Shown: positions 54,531 through 64,000 of the stretch, piece after piece
How positions within the stretch are numbered: position 1 is the first letter of the stretch
Layout of the letters: the number at the start of each line of letters is the position of its first letter
DNA from: Rheum nobile
Lineage: Eukaryota > Streptophyta > Magnoliopsida > Caryophyllales > Polygonaceae
DNA length: 64,000 bases
NCBI GenBank assembly: GCA_027886185.1
Contig: WOAB01000563.1
Coordinates: 372,001 to 436,000, forward strand
Direction: 5' to 3'
The notes under the pieces: model-generated
Told to the model about the DNA's origin: nothing
The model's database searches: none
What the model saw: only the letters and a program-made list of their open reading frames with translations
Made by a program: the position numbers and the translations under genes

Positions 54531-55679
54531 ACTTAGCAGAAAACTTATCAAGAAGAGGGCCAAAATCATCTTTAGAGATACGCTTGGTCAGGATAGGCAT
54601 TTCGAGATAATTCCCTAAGTTGCACGTAACCGAGAATCCACTCACTTGCTGTAGACGGTCCTTGAGTGCACTATCAACATTCCTAAAAACGTAGATAGTT
54701 GACTTTTAGGGACTCACTTTCTGACCAGAGGCAGCACAAAAAACATCGATACATTGGAGGATGGCCTTAATTTGCGCCACCGAAGCTTCCACGAAAAGCA
54801 TGATGTCATCAGCGAAGAAAATGTGAGATAGGAGAGGGCCACCTTTGTTCAGACGGATCGGCTTCCACTCACCCCTCTCAACGGAATCATTGATAATATG
54901 ACTGAGCCGTTCAACACACATGATGAAAAGGTACGGGGAAATAGGGTCGCCTTGACGGATTCCACACGAGGGGATGAATTTCTTAGTAACTTCCCCATTC
55001 CATAGGAGTTGCATATGGGGGGTATGAATGCAAGCATTGAGCCAATGAATCCACTTAGTTGGCAATCCAATGGCAGCCAAGGTGTCTTCCACAAACTCCC
55101 AATTCAATCTATCATAGGTCTTCTCAAGGTCTAGTTTAAGGAGCATCCACCCTTTTTTGCCCTTCTTGAGACGCATCGAGTGAACTACCTCCTGTGCAAC
55201 CACAATGTTGTCAGTAATGAGCCGTACTGGTAAGAAACTACCCTAGAACGGGCTAATGAGGTGAGGGAGGATCGGTTGGAGGCGGGCCATGAGAACCTTA
55301 GTAATGATCTTATAGAGAACATTACACAAGATAATCGGCCTGAATTGGCTAATGAGCTTGGGCTGGTTAATCTTAGCAATAAGGACAATAAGGGTATCAT
55401 TCACCCCTTTCAGCAAGCAACCAGTGGCAAAGAAGTCCATAGCAAATTTGACCACCGATTCCCCAACTACTCCCCAGCATTCTTGGTAAAAGACAGGTTG
55501 ATACCCGTCTAAGCACGGGGATTTGAGAGCTTTCATGGCCTTCACAGCAACCCATATTTCCTCTTTAGAGAAGGGAATGCTAAGAGGAGCAAGCAACTCC
55601 GGGGTCAAGGCAGGGAAACCCTTGAGACTGAGCCTCCCCGAAGCCTCGCCTGGTTCTTTATACAGCTCTTTAAAGAAAG
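54531..55679 (-). pseudogene. LINE reverse transcriptase, with stops
   Basis: Motifs in order: FFKELYKEPGE, PCLDGYQPVFYQECW, LIAKINQPKLISQFRPIILC, LKLDLEKTYDRLNWEF (first catalytic Asp), CGIRQGDPISPYLF and HIFFADDIMLF (FADD catalytic pair). Stops lie at 55243 and 54706. The left neighbour of this piece, before the solo LTR, ends DLEDHVVSF, which joins exactly to FFKELYK. Confidence 0.9.
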
Positions 55680-56803
55680 TGTTGAAAGAAGGTTCCCTCA
55701 AGAAACCTTAGGTATTTTGATGATGATAAACACCATGCATTTGATGGTTTGTTCTTAAGTATTGTTTCAGGGAACAACAGAAAGCATGCGAGCTATCTGG
55801 AAAAGTTCAAGGGAATAATGGTTGTGACCAATGAATCAGTCATTCTAGGAAACAGTGGGAACAAGAGCATCAGAGCTCAAGAAGAAGAAAAGGAATGGAG
55901 ATTCCAGGGAACAAGGAAAACAGAGCAGAGAAGCTGTCAACGTTCCCAGCGAAGAGGCAAATCGCGAGATATTGCGTCTAGGGTTTTAAATGTTTGCTTG
56001 GAGCACAAGGAGACGTTTATACAAGGAAAGTGGAGATTATATCTTGCAGATAATGGGTCGGAATTATCATGGAGAGATAAGATCTATTTATGGAAACAAG
56101 ATAATGTCAAGTTGGAAGATATTGTTTGTGGTATTTTAGGAAATAGTTTAATGGAAAGATATAATGTTATTTATGGGATAATATATCAGATTAGACCATA
56201 AATAAATTATATTTTTGTCATTCTTTGGAGGCCTATAAATACAAGGCACTATCAACCTAGTTTGACATGCTTCCAAGAGAGAAAGAGGAGCACCCAAGAG
56301 AGAGACGACATTAGGAACTTTGGAGGTTTCTAAGTAGCCATTGGAGAGCAAGAACACAGCTTGGAGTTCAAGAGACGAGTTTCAAGGCTGTTGTCTCAAG
56401 GGAACGACAGAGCCGTTCCTACGTCAAGGAGAGTTGTGATCTTTAGGAGCTTCATAGGCGAAGTTTCTGAGGTAACTTTTACGTAGTTTCAAGTTTGTTG
56501 TGAGTTGGTAATACGTGCTAAGGGTTGTTAAGCTTAGAGAGTATTCTAGTAGGGAAATCTAGTTTACGTTGGATTTTTGCTTGACTTGTGTAGCTCGTAT
56601 TTATCAATAAAAGAAGTATACTTTGAAATCCTGCTAGGGTAACACCTAGAGGTAGAGGTTTTTCCTTGTCAACAAGTTGGTTGATTTGTTTTCCTCTCTA
56701 CGTAATTGTGTTGTTATTTGTGATATTCCGATGTACAAAGGTATTGTTCCCTGTATAGGAACAGTGCTTTACTTTATTACTAACACTTTGTTTCGATCCA
56801 ACA
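55680..56803 (+). mobile_element. Solo LTR in the LINE
   Basis: A 1,124-bp LTR with ends TGTTGAAAGAAGG and TTCGATCCAACA and a perfect 5-bp target duplication GAAAG (55675-55679 and 56804-56808). Its start (TTAGGTATTTTGATGATG, then TTTCAGGGAACA) and end resemble the Sirevirus LTRs of elements A-C, so it is probably a relative in plus orientation. TATAAAT lies at 56234-56240. Removing it restores the LINE reading frame across VVSF-FKEL. Confidence 0.92.
56234..56240 (+). promoter_or_regulatory. TATA box of the solo LTR
   Basis: TATAAAT in the context GCCTATAAATACAAGG, about the middle of the LTR. Confidence 0.6.
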
Positions 56804-57694
56804 GAAAGACACAACATGATCTTCAAGATCCTGTGCATCCTCAATCCAGGTTCCAGCAGAATTATCCAGCCGCATAATTTTGTTGTGGTTTCTGCGAACG
56901 AGAGTAGAGGCATGGAAGAAAGCCGTATTTTGATCTCCCAACGTAATCCAATGCTCACGCGATTTCTGGAGCCAGAGCACTTCCTCTTGCTCAAGAACTT
57001 TGGCAAGATCGTTTTTTACTTGGGTCTCTTTGACGAGGAGGCTGTCAGTGGGAGCAATGCAAATCCTGTTCTGAATCCAGGTGAGCTTGGCAATAAGAGT
57101 TTGCTTCCTAAAATGAATATTACCAAAAACATTCTTATTCCAAATCTTAAGGTCGTTGCGCAGGAAGCCCAGAGCTGAATGAGTATCCTAGAACTTCCGC
57201 CATTTGTCATGCATAAGACTAGGGAAGGATTCATGCTTGAGCCAGGCAGCCTCAAACCGGAAGGGACGCCTAACTCTATTCTGACCCAGAGAGGGCTCCG
57301 AGATGAAAAGAAGGGGACAGTGGTCTGACGAGAAATTCACCAAATGCTTCACTGTCGCATTGGGCCAGAGAATCCTCCCTTCCACATTGGTGAAGACTTT
57401 ATCCATCCACTTAGAAACCCGCCTATTCGCGACAGAACCTCTGCTCCAAGTAAAGTCTGCTCCAGATTAACCTAAGTCTAGGAGCCCCAAGGAATCAACA
57501 CAGTCAAGGAACACCATCGAGTCACTGTGAAGGCCTCTTGAGCCACCCTGTCTTTCGAAAGAATGAAGAATGTAATTGAAATCCCCACCGACCAGAACTG
57601 GGCCCTAAACCAAAGAGATTGCATCTTCAAGTTCCTTCCAGAAATCAACCCGGCGAGGCGCGGTGGGAGGGCCCTAGACAACAAACAAGTGGAC
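56804..57694 (-). pseudogene. LINE endonuclease end and linker
   Basis: The frame near 57690-57560 shows VDFWKELEDAISLV and VLVGGDFNYIL. Then KWMDKVFTNVEGRILWP, FSSDHCPLLFISEPS and RPFRFEAAWLKHESF give the catalytic SDHCPL of the AP-endonuclease. The linker follows (REHWITLGDQNTAFFHAST). Several stops occur (for example at 57188 and within 57580-57640). Confidence 0.85.
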
Positions 57695-59941
57695 TGTAAT
57701 ATCTCTCATTTTATAAGGATATTTTGGAATTTTTCCAACTCTCGTATTACTAGTCGGATTAATTTTAAGAGAGTTTCGGACATTCTGTAAATTGTTTGAA
57801 CTCTGTAATATTTTTCTGAGTAATATATAATACAGTTGAAGTATTTTCGGGGTTAAATTATCGATCGTGTACAAATATATTTAATCTGGGGTTAAGAAAA
57901 TTAACCCAAAAGTGAATCAGATTAGAAGGGTGAAAACTGGGCTTGACCGCACCCCGCGGCCAAGTGATCGCACCCTGCGGCCAAGTGACCGCACCCGCGG
58001 CGAGGGCCAAAAGCTGAGGCGGCTTCGTCTTCGTGATAAGCTTCAGCTGTAACTCGCCGGAGTGTCAGGTTTGAGCAGCCCAAGTGGCACCTTGACCTGT
58101 CCCCTTGTCTCCTTGCTTGTTCCCTTTGAGGAAGCTCGTTTTAGGACTATAAAAGGGATCGGAATCAGAGGAGGCGAAGCTTCATCTCCTTCCTCTGTTT
58201 TTCCTCTGTTTTCACCATTTCCATCTAATTTTTGAGCTCTCATCGGAGTGTTCTTTGAGTAAGGAAGGGTACCTCTAGTGGTATTTGAAGGTCTAAGGTG
58301 TTTGGAGATCGAACAATAATCAAATCGAAAGGAACGAAGCGATTTGGTAAGTTTTTCTCCATTGAAGCGTTGTCGCGAGCTCGCCACTGTCTGTCCACCG
58401 CACCCCGCGCAAGCTCCCACCGCACCCGCGGCGAGCCTTGTCCGAGTGTGTGTTCGTGGGTGTTTGGCTTTGGGCGAGGCTCGATTCCTTTGATTCTTTT
58501 CCTATTCTTTTAGATTCAATTATGAGGATATTGAATCTAACTTAGGGTCTTGTTATGGGTCATTTCTTAGGGATTTATTATCCAAGATCTGCCCCAGTTT
58601 CAGATCCAGGAACTCGACGTTTCTAAGCCTTGTTCGAACTCGTCTGATCTAAGGCAAGTGGCGGTTCGCTCTTGCTCATCATTCCATACTTCAATTAATT
58701 ATCAATTGTTTTGTTGTTAATTAATTTGGGATGATTTCTTGTTTATGTTGGGAACAGTTTTGTTAAAAGGATAAAATGATTAAAAGATGATATTAATAGG
58801 TTGTATTTCTGCTAGAATCAACGCTATTATATATGTGATTAGTATATGATAATATACTAGGTTGTATATCTGCTAGAACGACGTTAGTTATGATATATGT
58901 TTATGATGTGGGCCATGTTGGCTTTGATGTGGACTATTACTGTGATGAACTGTTAGTTAGCACGAGTATTCATAGGAACGCTTGGACCTTGCGAGGTCCA
59001 TTCGTTTCTTTATAACTGGCAAATAACAGGGCGATCAAGACCTTATGCCAAACTTCTGGTCATGACCAACCGTGGTGTGGATTTAGGTTTGGACCCTGTG
59101 AGGTCCATTCCTTCGATATATGTCCCTCATGACGAAACATATATCTAAAAGCTTATAACGTGATGTGTGTGTTTTGGAATTAAATAAGATAAGTGCCGTT
59201 GTCGCACATAATTAATATACCTTGGGCGAGTAGTGCAGCTAGGCGCTAGTACAGCTAGGAAAGCTCGTCTTAACTTTTAGTCGCTCGAATGTGATACTGT
59301 GATTCTGTGATTGTGTGTAATTAATTAATGTTCCCCAACATTTGTCATGCTTCCGATAAGGCTCAATTCATTGGAGTCTTCTTTTGGGATTGATTGCTGT
59401 GAGACTCGGTCTCCAGAATCTTCTCTTGTGCATACCTCTTGTTATTCCAGTAGAAGTATCATGGTTGACTATCGTCATCGGTTATTATTCGAGAAGCGAT
59501 GAGTCTAACCTAATACGACTGCTTCGAACCACTCTGCTTTATACCCTTGCATGGTCTTTCATTAGACTAACCAACCGATAATTTCCTTGCATGGTTGGCT
59601 GGTGTCATCCGTTCGATTCGGCACATCAGATAAATTGAGGATCCGAGAAGGCTAGAGCAACTATGAGGATGGACGGTGTTTTGACAAACTATTTTGTTTT
59701 AAGACTTCCGTTGTGTTATTTATGTTAAGACTTCCGTTGTAATAATTCTAATCTTGTATTTTGAAGGATTTGGAAATTGTTGTATTCCCGAGAATTTGGT
59801 TTTAATGAAAGTTGTAATATTTGGTATTATAACTGTGGTTTGTTGGTTTACATCAACTGGAAAAGCCTGGGGTGACTTCGGGATGTTATATCTGAAGTCA
59901 CTGACAGTAATACTTTCAAGATGAGATTTTGGGGTGTTATA
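57695..59941 (+). repeat. Long 5' LTR of a probable Ty3/gypsy element
   Basis: It begins TGTAATATCTCTC inside LINE coding sequence and ends GGGGTGTTATA, directly before the primer site. Its length of about 2.25 kb fits long-LTR gypsy lineages. A TATAAAAG box lies at 58148-58155. A GC-rich part (57945-57998 and 58395-58434) repeats GACCGCACCCCGCGGC-like words. The short frames inside look non-coding. The partner LTR is outside the window. Confidence 0.75.
58148..58155 (+). promoter_or_regulatory. TATA box of the long LTR
   Basis: TATAAAAG in the context GGACTATAAAAGGGATC. Confidence 0.65.
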
Positions 59942-59945
59942 GACT

Positions 59946-59957
59946 TGGTATCAGAGC
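59946..59957 (+). promoter_or_regulatory. Primer binding site, tRNA-iMet
   Basis: TGGTATCAGAGC lies four bases after the LTR. Confidence 0.9.
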
Positions 59958-60168
59958 CGATTTTTTTTTTCTTATGAGTCGGGTTTAAAATTTTTTTCTG
60001 GAATAAAACCTTTGTAAACCGATCACTCGTTTGAAATGTTTTCAAAGGCTCTGGATTTTTGAATAAAATTTTTTTAACCGTTCATAGTCGCGCCTTTTCT
60101 AAAGTCTGATATGGAAGTTCGCTTCTATGTCTAGAAAGACTAATTCTCGTCTTGTTATCCCGTAGGTT

Positions 60169-60892
60169 ATGGGTGCATGCATTTCCCTTATGAGAGTGTT
60201 GGAAGATGCCGAGATGGCTCTGCCATCTCCATCAAGGCTGAATTTCCCTACTCCCCCGAGATGCTTTGAGATCGGAGGACCTAGCAACCCACCCGAGGAA
60301 GTTAAGCATGTACTTCCTGAATCAGTGGTACTTAGATCCAACGATGTTGGGACTCCAGAAGTGGAACCTGTTGAGCTGTCAAGGTACGCTCAAGGATATT
60401 ACAACGACGACCTCGAGATTGAGTCGGTACCCGAAGAGGATCCTGAAGAGGACCCGGAAGAGGAAGATCCGGAAGAGGATCCAGAGGAGGATCCTGAAGA
60501 GAACCAAGAAGGACAGGGGCAAGAGCCCGATAGCTTGAGACACTCATTGGTGGACCATGAGGACACGGGGATGCAATTTCTCTACCCAAGTCCGCCACCC
60601 GAACCAGTATCCGCGCCAATGACTGACGTTGATTGGGAAGCACTCTATGTCGAGTACGGCATTAGAGAAAGCAGACCACGAGAATTATCTGAGAACTCTG
60701 AGCCTAATCTTATTCGGAGAAGGCGAAGGTCGAGCTCTGAATTACGCGAGATACTTCGTCAAAGCCAAGAGATCTCTTTTGAAGAGCAGCGACTGATGGA
60801 CGAATTGGCCGATCATGCTCAAAGGAGGGCAAGGCCAAGAACACCAGAGCCAAGGGATGAACCATGTGTTCCAGGGCCGAGTAGGGTCAGGC
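60169..60892 (+). pseudogene. N-terminal gag-like ORF cut by the Athila insertion
   Basis: The open frame begins MGACISLMRVLEDAEMALPS; an in-frame segment upstream (MSRKTNSRLVIP, about 60128) is cut off by a TAG. Residues about 88-115 form an acidic repeat (EEDPEEDPEE pattern). Later parts are Arg/Glu-rich (RRRRRSSSELREILRQSQE). No capsid or zinc-knuckle motif appears before the Athila LTR interrupts at 60894. The position after the primer site suggests the start of gag; the family is uncertain. Confidence 0.55.
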
Positions 60893-60893
60893 G

Positions 60894-62256
60894 TGATAAG
60901 TGTTATTTCATACACCTTTACTAGCAATTATTAGTATGATTTGGAGAGGTTTTGGATTAGTTTTAGTGCTAAGTCTGCAATCCATATGTTTTGAAGAGAA
61001 GTGAAGAAATCCAAGGATTTGCAGCTTAGATTGAGCATGAGGATTGAAGAGCAGCAGAAGCAGAGAAGAAGAGAGCTGGAGAAATGAGTCTACCGCCCCG
61101 CGTCAGAAGTACCACGGCCCGGCGATGACTCTCAGTGAAGATGAAGCCCGCGCCAGAGGATGCCACCGCCCCGCGGTGGAAGTTCGACGCCTCGCGGTGG
61201 AATACACCGCCCCGCGGTGGCCGCGCTTAATGACCTCGCGCCAGAGACGATTTAGTTTCCTTTTATGTTTGAAACTTTATTTTATTATTATTCTGTTTCC
61301 TTTAATTTCAGCTTTAGTTTAACCTAGTTTGTTAAGACTATTTAAGCCTCTTTTCTAGGTTAAGAAAAAAGAGACTTTTATCATCGCTTGTTTAGCTTTT
61401 CAGTTTTCAGACGTTACTTTCTATAGAGTTTTTCATCCCTTTTGATGGAGAACTAACTTCACCCTTGTTCTGCTAGACGATTGAAGCAGTACAGTTGATG
61501 TGTTTGTGAGATTTCTATTCCTTGTTCTTATCCTTATTTGTATCGGATTGATTCTCTTGGTTATATTGATATTGATTTCTTGTTGTTCTTCTTAGCCTGA
61601 TCAACTAGGTTGAATACGTTTTATCAATTGCTAGGATTGCATATAGGGGTTCCGAGTGCATATCTAGTGGCAAACACAATTGTGCGTATAGGGGTTCCGA
61701 GCGTACAATTGTGAGTGAGAATCGATTGCATGTTAAGTAGGGGAGTGAGTACTTGTACGTCTTTCTACTTGCATGTATCTTATATCTTTGTGTGCATTGC
61801 TATTGCTGTGTTGGTGCTAAGGTACGCTGACAACTGTGAGAATCAGTGGTATTTTATCATTAGCATAGTAATAAGTCTATTGACAACTGTGAGAATCAAT
61901 AGTACTTAATATCAGGGTGGGAACGACTATCAGGATAATTAAAAGAACTTGGACGAAATAGATTTCAGTGATCAAACCCTATTTCTGTATTGTGGATTTC
62001 GCTCTAGTGGAACTACTTTCCCTCATTATACTTTCTTCCTACATAAATCAGACTTGTTTGCTTTACTTGTTTACTTTCTTGATAACTAAACCCCCGTTTG
62101 TGTTACTTGTCATTCACGGCTGCATACTACATCAAACCTTCTCTATGGGATCGACCCTTACTTGTCTACTATACTTTTGTTTAGTGGGTTTGTTAGGATA
62201 ATTTACTTTGATAAGGCTAATTAACGACATTTGCTTGTGCATCTTTAGCCACGTCA
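60894..62256 (+). repeat. 5' LTR of the Athila-type element
   Basis: It starts TGATAAGTGTTATTTC and ends CACGTCA, about 1,363 bp. It holds several CACCGCCCCGCGGTG palindromes (61092-61220). GACTATTTAAGCC near 61338 is a TATA candidate. The partner LTR is not in the window. Confidence 0.75.
61092..61220. repeat. CCACCGC-CCC-GCGGTGG palindrome cluster
   Basis: A perfect copy of the palindrome CCACCGCCCCGCGGTGG lies at 61163-61179. Near-copies are at 61092, 61188 and 61205. Further copies follow downstream near 62956, 63351 and 63411. Confidence 0.85.
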
Positions 62257-62260
62257 AATT

Positions 62261-62278
62261 TGGCGCCGTTGCCGGGGA
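62261..62278 (+). promoter_or_regulatory. Primer binding site, tRNA-Asp type
   Basis: TGGCGCCGTTGCCGGGGA lies four bases after the LTR end. This is the diagnostic site of Athila/Tat retrotransposons. Confidence 0.88.
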
Positions 62279-63503
62279 ATTATATTTGAACATAATATTC
62301 ATACATCCAATTCCATTGAAGTGTCCACCCCTCTCTGCATTATTGATATTGATAGTTCCATGCATGAAAATGTTAAAACTAATGCAGTAGAGACCGTAGT
62401 TGAGTGTTCCGCTAATAAAAGACCTATTGAGTTGTACGAAGTGCGTGTTGGTGATGTCATGCTAGAAGATGTAGGAACTTCTATTCCCTCTACTTTGGGC
62501 GCTAGCCCCCTGCACTAACTATATAAGGCTGTAAGCCTCTATCTAGTGACATGTAGCATATTCAGGTCAAGCCATATCAGCCCCCACATCGTTCTAAGTA
62601 TGGGGGAGACACTCCAAAGGAAGCACAGATGGAGTCAATGGCAAAGAGGGAACATGGTCTAAGGTTTAAACCTTTCCATGAGAGGTCTCCACAGGAAGAG
62701 ACGAGTAGGAGGATTCCAAGGGGACCCTACTCTAAATGGTGAAGGATCTGCACTACGTCGAGCCAACGACGATAACCAAGGCGCTGTCCGGGAGGCAACC
62801 CGTGTTAGTCCTTCTTTGATTTTTTCCTTTAATTAGATTATTTTCATAGTTTATTTTCCTTTGTTTCGTTCGCCTGTTACTCACATTACAGGTGTGAAAG
62901 TAAACCCGAGAAGAGATGTGGTACCCAGCCAGTCTCACCGCTCTGCGGCGTCCCCTACCGCCCCGCGGTGGAGGTCAGGTATAACCTCTCGACTCTTTTA
63001 AATAAAAAAAAACAAGAATAATGGGCCCCGAAAAAACCTTAAACGGGTGAGTAAAAGCTTATTTCTTAAGTGGTAACTAAGGTTTTGACGGATTGAGTTC
63101 CCTTTGGTGGGCCAAGATTTCTCTTTTGGGCCATGGTATATAACCGGCCCATCATCCCTTTTTCCTTTCTCTTTCCCTGACCTAACCCCACTATCTAACC
63201 CCCCCCCCCCCATTCCAACGCCTCCCTCAAGCTCCCACATCTACTTCCCTCTCTCTCCCCCAAATCCCTGTCGACCTCGAGCCAAATCTAGCCCCAAATC
63301 CCCAATTTGGAGTCCCACCTCGCGCTGCCCCCGCTTCGCGTCGCTGCTGCTACCGCCCCGCGCCGACTTCACCGCGACCCGGCCACAGTTCCCAGTTTCT
63401 CACCGCAACCCTACCGCCCCGCGCTGAGACTCTCCAGGCTGCATGTTTGTTTGTTTGTAAGTTCTCTAGTTTGCCTTGCTTTGAGCACCTCAATTTCCTA
63501 CTT
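62279..63503 (+). other. Leader, gag remnant and post-pol spacer of Athila
   Basis: A short frame (ATG 62359 to 62518) may be the start of gag. Next is a purine-rich part, then the post-pol spacer phrase near 62756-62806 (GAGGCAACCCGTG). A C run (63200-63211) and a GC-rich stretch with CCGCCCCGCG words lead to the final ORF. No other gene is seen. Confidence 0.55.
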
Positions 63504-64000
63504 ATGGCATCCAAAGGCAAGAAGAAAGTGTCGACTAGGGATGGGAGTGAGGTTTATAATGTGGTGAAGGAGAGGAAGGTGTTGGCTTCGAAGTTTTTCC
63601 ATAAGCCGACTTTGGAGCAATTGGGAATGTTGGCATGTGTGTCTATGTGCTTGACACAGTGTGGGTTAGGAAATTTTCTGGACAAGGCTGCCCCTGCATA
63701 TCCAGAGCTGTGCTACCAGTTTATTGCCTCTTTCAGGAGGCTCACCAATGACTCAGACGATAGGCATCTGCGCAAGATCATGTTCACCTACAATGGGCGT
63801 GATTACTCCTTATCTCTGAAGTTGGTGCATGAAGCCTTGGGTATCACGAAGGACCCAACTGATGGATGGTCTGGTGGTATTCACGATTCCGAGATGATGG
63901 AGTTCTGGCGGGCTGCTACGGGCATAAGTTTCAGGAAGGGTTAGGAGGTGAATTCCAAGTTGGTGAACCCGTGTTTGCGGTTGATCCACAAGGTGATGAT
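63504..64000 (+). pseudogene. Athila ORF1/env-position protein, stop codon, partial
   Basis: It starts MASKGKKKVSTRDGSEVYN. A globular region follows (RKVLASKFFHKPTLEQLGM; FIASFRRLTNDSDD; LSLKLVHEALGITKD; WRAATGISFRKG) that resembles the ATHILA/'putative plant transposon protein' families as I remember them. A TAG at 63942-63944 interrupts it. The same frame goes on EVNSKLVNPCLRLIHKVM to the window edge, which is conserved-looking, so the stop is a mutation rather than the true end. No function is known. Confidence 0.65.

Larger units (their letters stand above)
52708..57694 (-). mobile_element. L1-type LINE, interrupted and broken
   Basis: On the minus strand this is the endonuclease end, reverse transcriptase, zf-RVT and RNase H, then a poly(A) of seven (plus-strand T run 52708-52714). 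A solo LTR (55680-56803) splits the region just before reverse transcriptase. A long-LTR element begins at 57695 within the endonuclease reading frame, so the 5' part may continue beyond the window. No target duplication could be defined with only one end visible. Confidence 0.85.
60894..64000 (+). mobile_element. Athila-type Ty3/gypsy element, internally deleted, partial
   Basis: The LTR (60894-62256) is followed by TTGGCGCCGTTGCCGGGGA, the tRNA-Asp-type primer site characteristic of Athila/Tat elements. About 250 bp later the sequence switches to a post-pol-type spacer (GTCGAGCCAACGACGATAA, then GCGCTGTCCGGGAGGCAACC), and then to an env-like-position ORF (63504 onward). Protease, reverse transcriptase and integrase are missing, so gag-pol has been deleted. 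The right end is beyond the window. Confidence 0.8.

Noticed and set aside
58043..58513. ORFs in the long LTR
   Set aside because: Overlapping frames on both strands are open because of GC-rich sequence. The region lies between a TATA box and the primer site of an LTR.

Overview
This window is nuclear DNA from a flowering plant, most likely a eudicot with a repeat-rich genome. The evidence is split genes with GT-AG introns, plant-specific gene families (an NPF peptide/nitrate transporter and a small heat-shock protein), and dense plant transposable elements: Sirevirus-like Copia, Athila, L1-type LINEs, a DD39D mariner, hATs, a TRIM and a SINE. Only two ordinary host genes were found, both on the minus strand and about 0.5 kb apart: the small HSP (47804-48671) and the NPF8-like transporter (49161-52615). 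Most of the rest is nested mobile DNA. No rRNA gene, CRISPR array or functional tRNA gene was seen.

Left part (1-12091). It holds a truncated LTR, then a complete 1,955-bp non-autonomous LTR element of TR-GAG type (1288-3242, target duplication ACACT). Next come AT-rich sequence with decayed tandem repeats and a candidate inverted-repeat element (about 4395-5560). A deleted Sirevirus-like Copia on the minus strand follows (element A, 6532-11303).

Middle left (12092-26973). A mariner-like transposon is bounded by TA plus CTCCCTC-type ends. It carries a broken DD39D transposase on the plus strand, a 169-bp tandem array, and a short acidic ORF on the opposite strand with its own CT-rich leader. 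A 10.4-kb Sirevirus-like Copia (element B, 14574-25006, target duplication GTCTT) sits inside the array. Its gag and pol are broken, but a long ORF in the env-like position is open.

Middle right (27054-43645). A LINE is delimited by a perfect 16-bp target duplication lying 16.6 kb apart. Inside it are a small hAT (27131-27975), a second hAT carrying kinesin-12 exons (28487-31052), and a rearranged Copia (element C, 34399-42886). Element C is itself hit in its integrase by a solo LTR (39087-40008) whose ends match the TR-GAG family. The LINE keeps ORF1 and a terminal RNase H relic but no recognisable endonuclease or reverse transcriptase.

Right part (43646-64000). A 519-bp TRIM, a tRNA-type SINE with a 14-bp duplication and weak MITE candidates precede the two host genes. 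A second LINE (minus strand) ends 92 bp upstream of the NPF start codon. It is interrupted by a solo LTR (55680-56803) and by a long-LTR element (57695 onward), which is in turn interrupted by an Athila-type element (60894 to the window end). The order of insertion can be read from these interruptions and target duplications.
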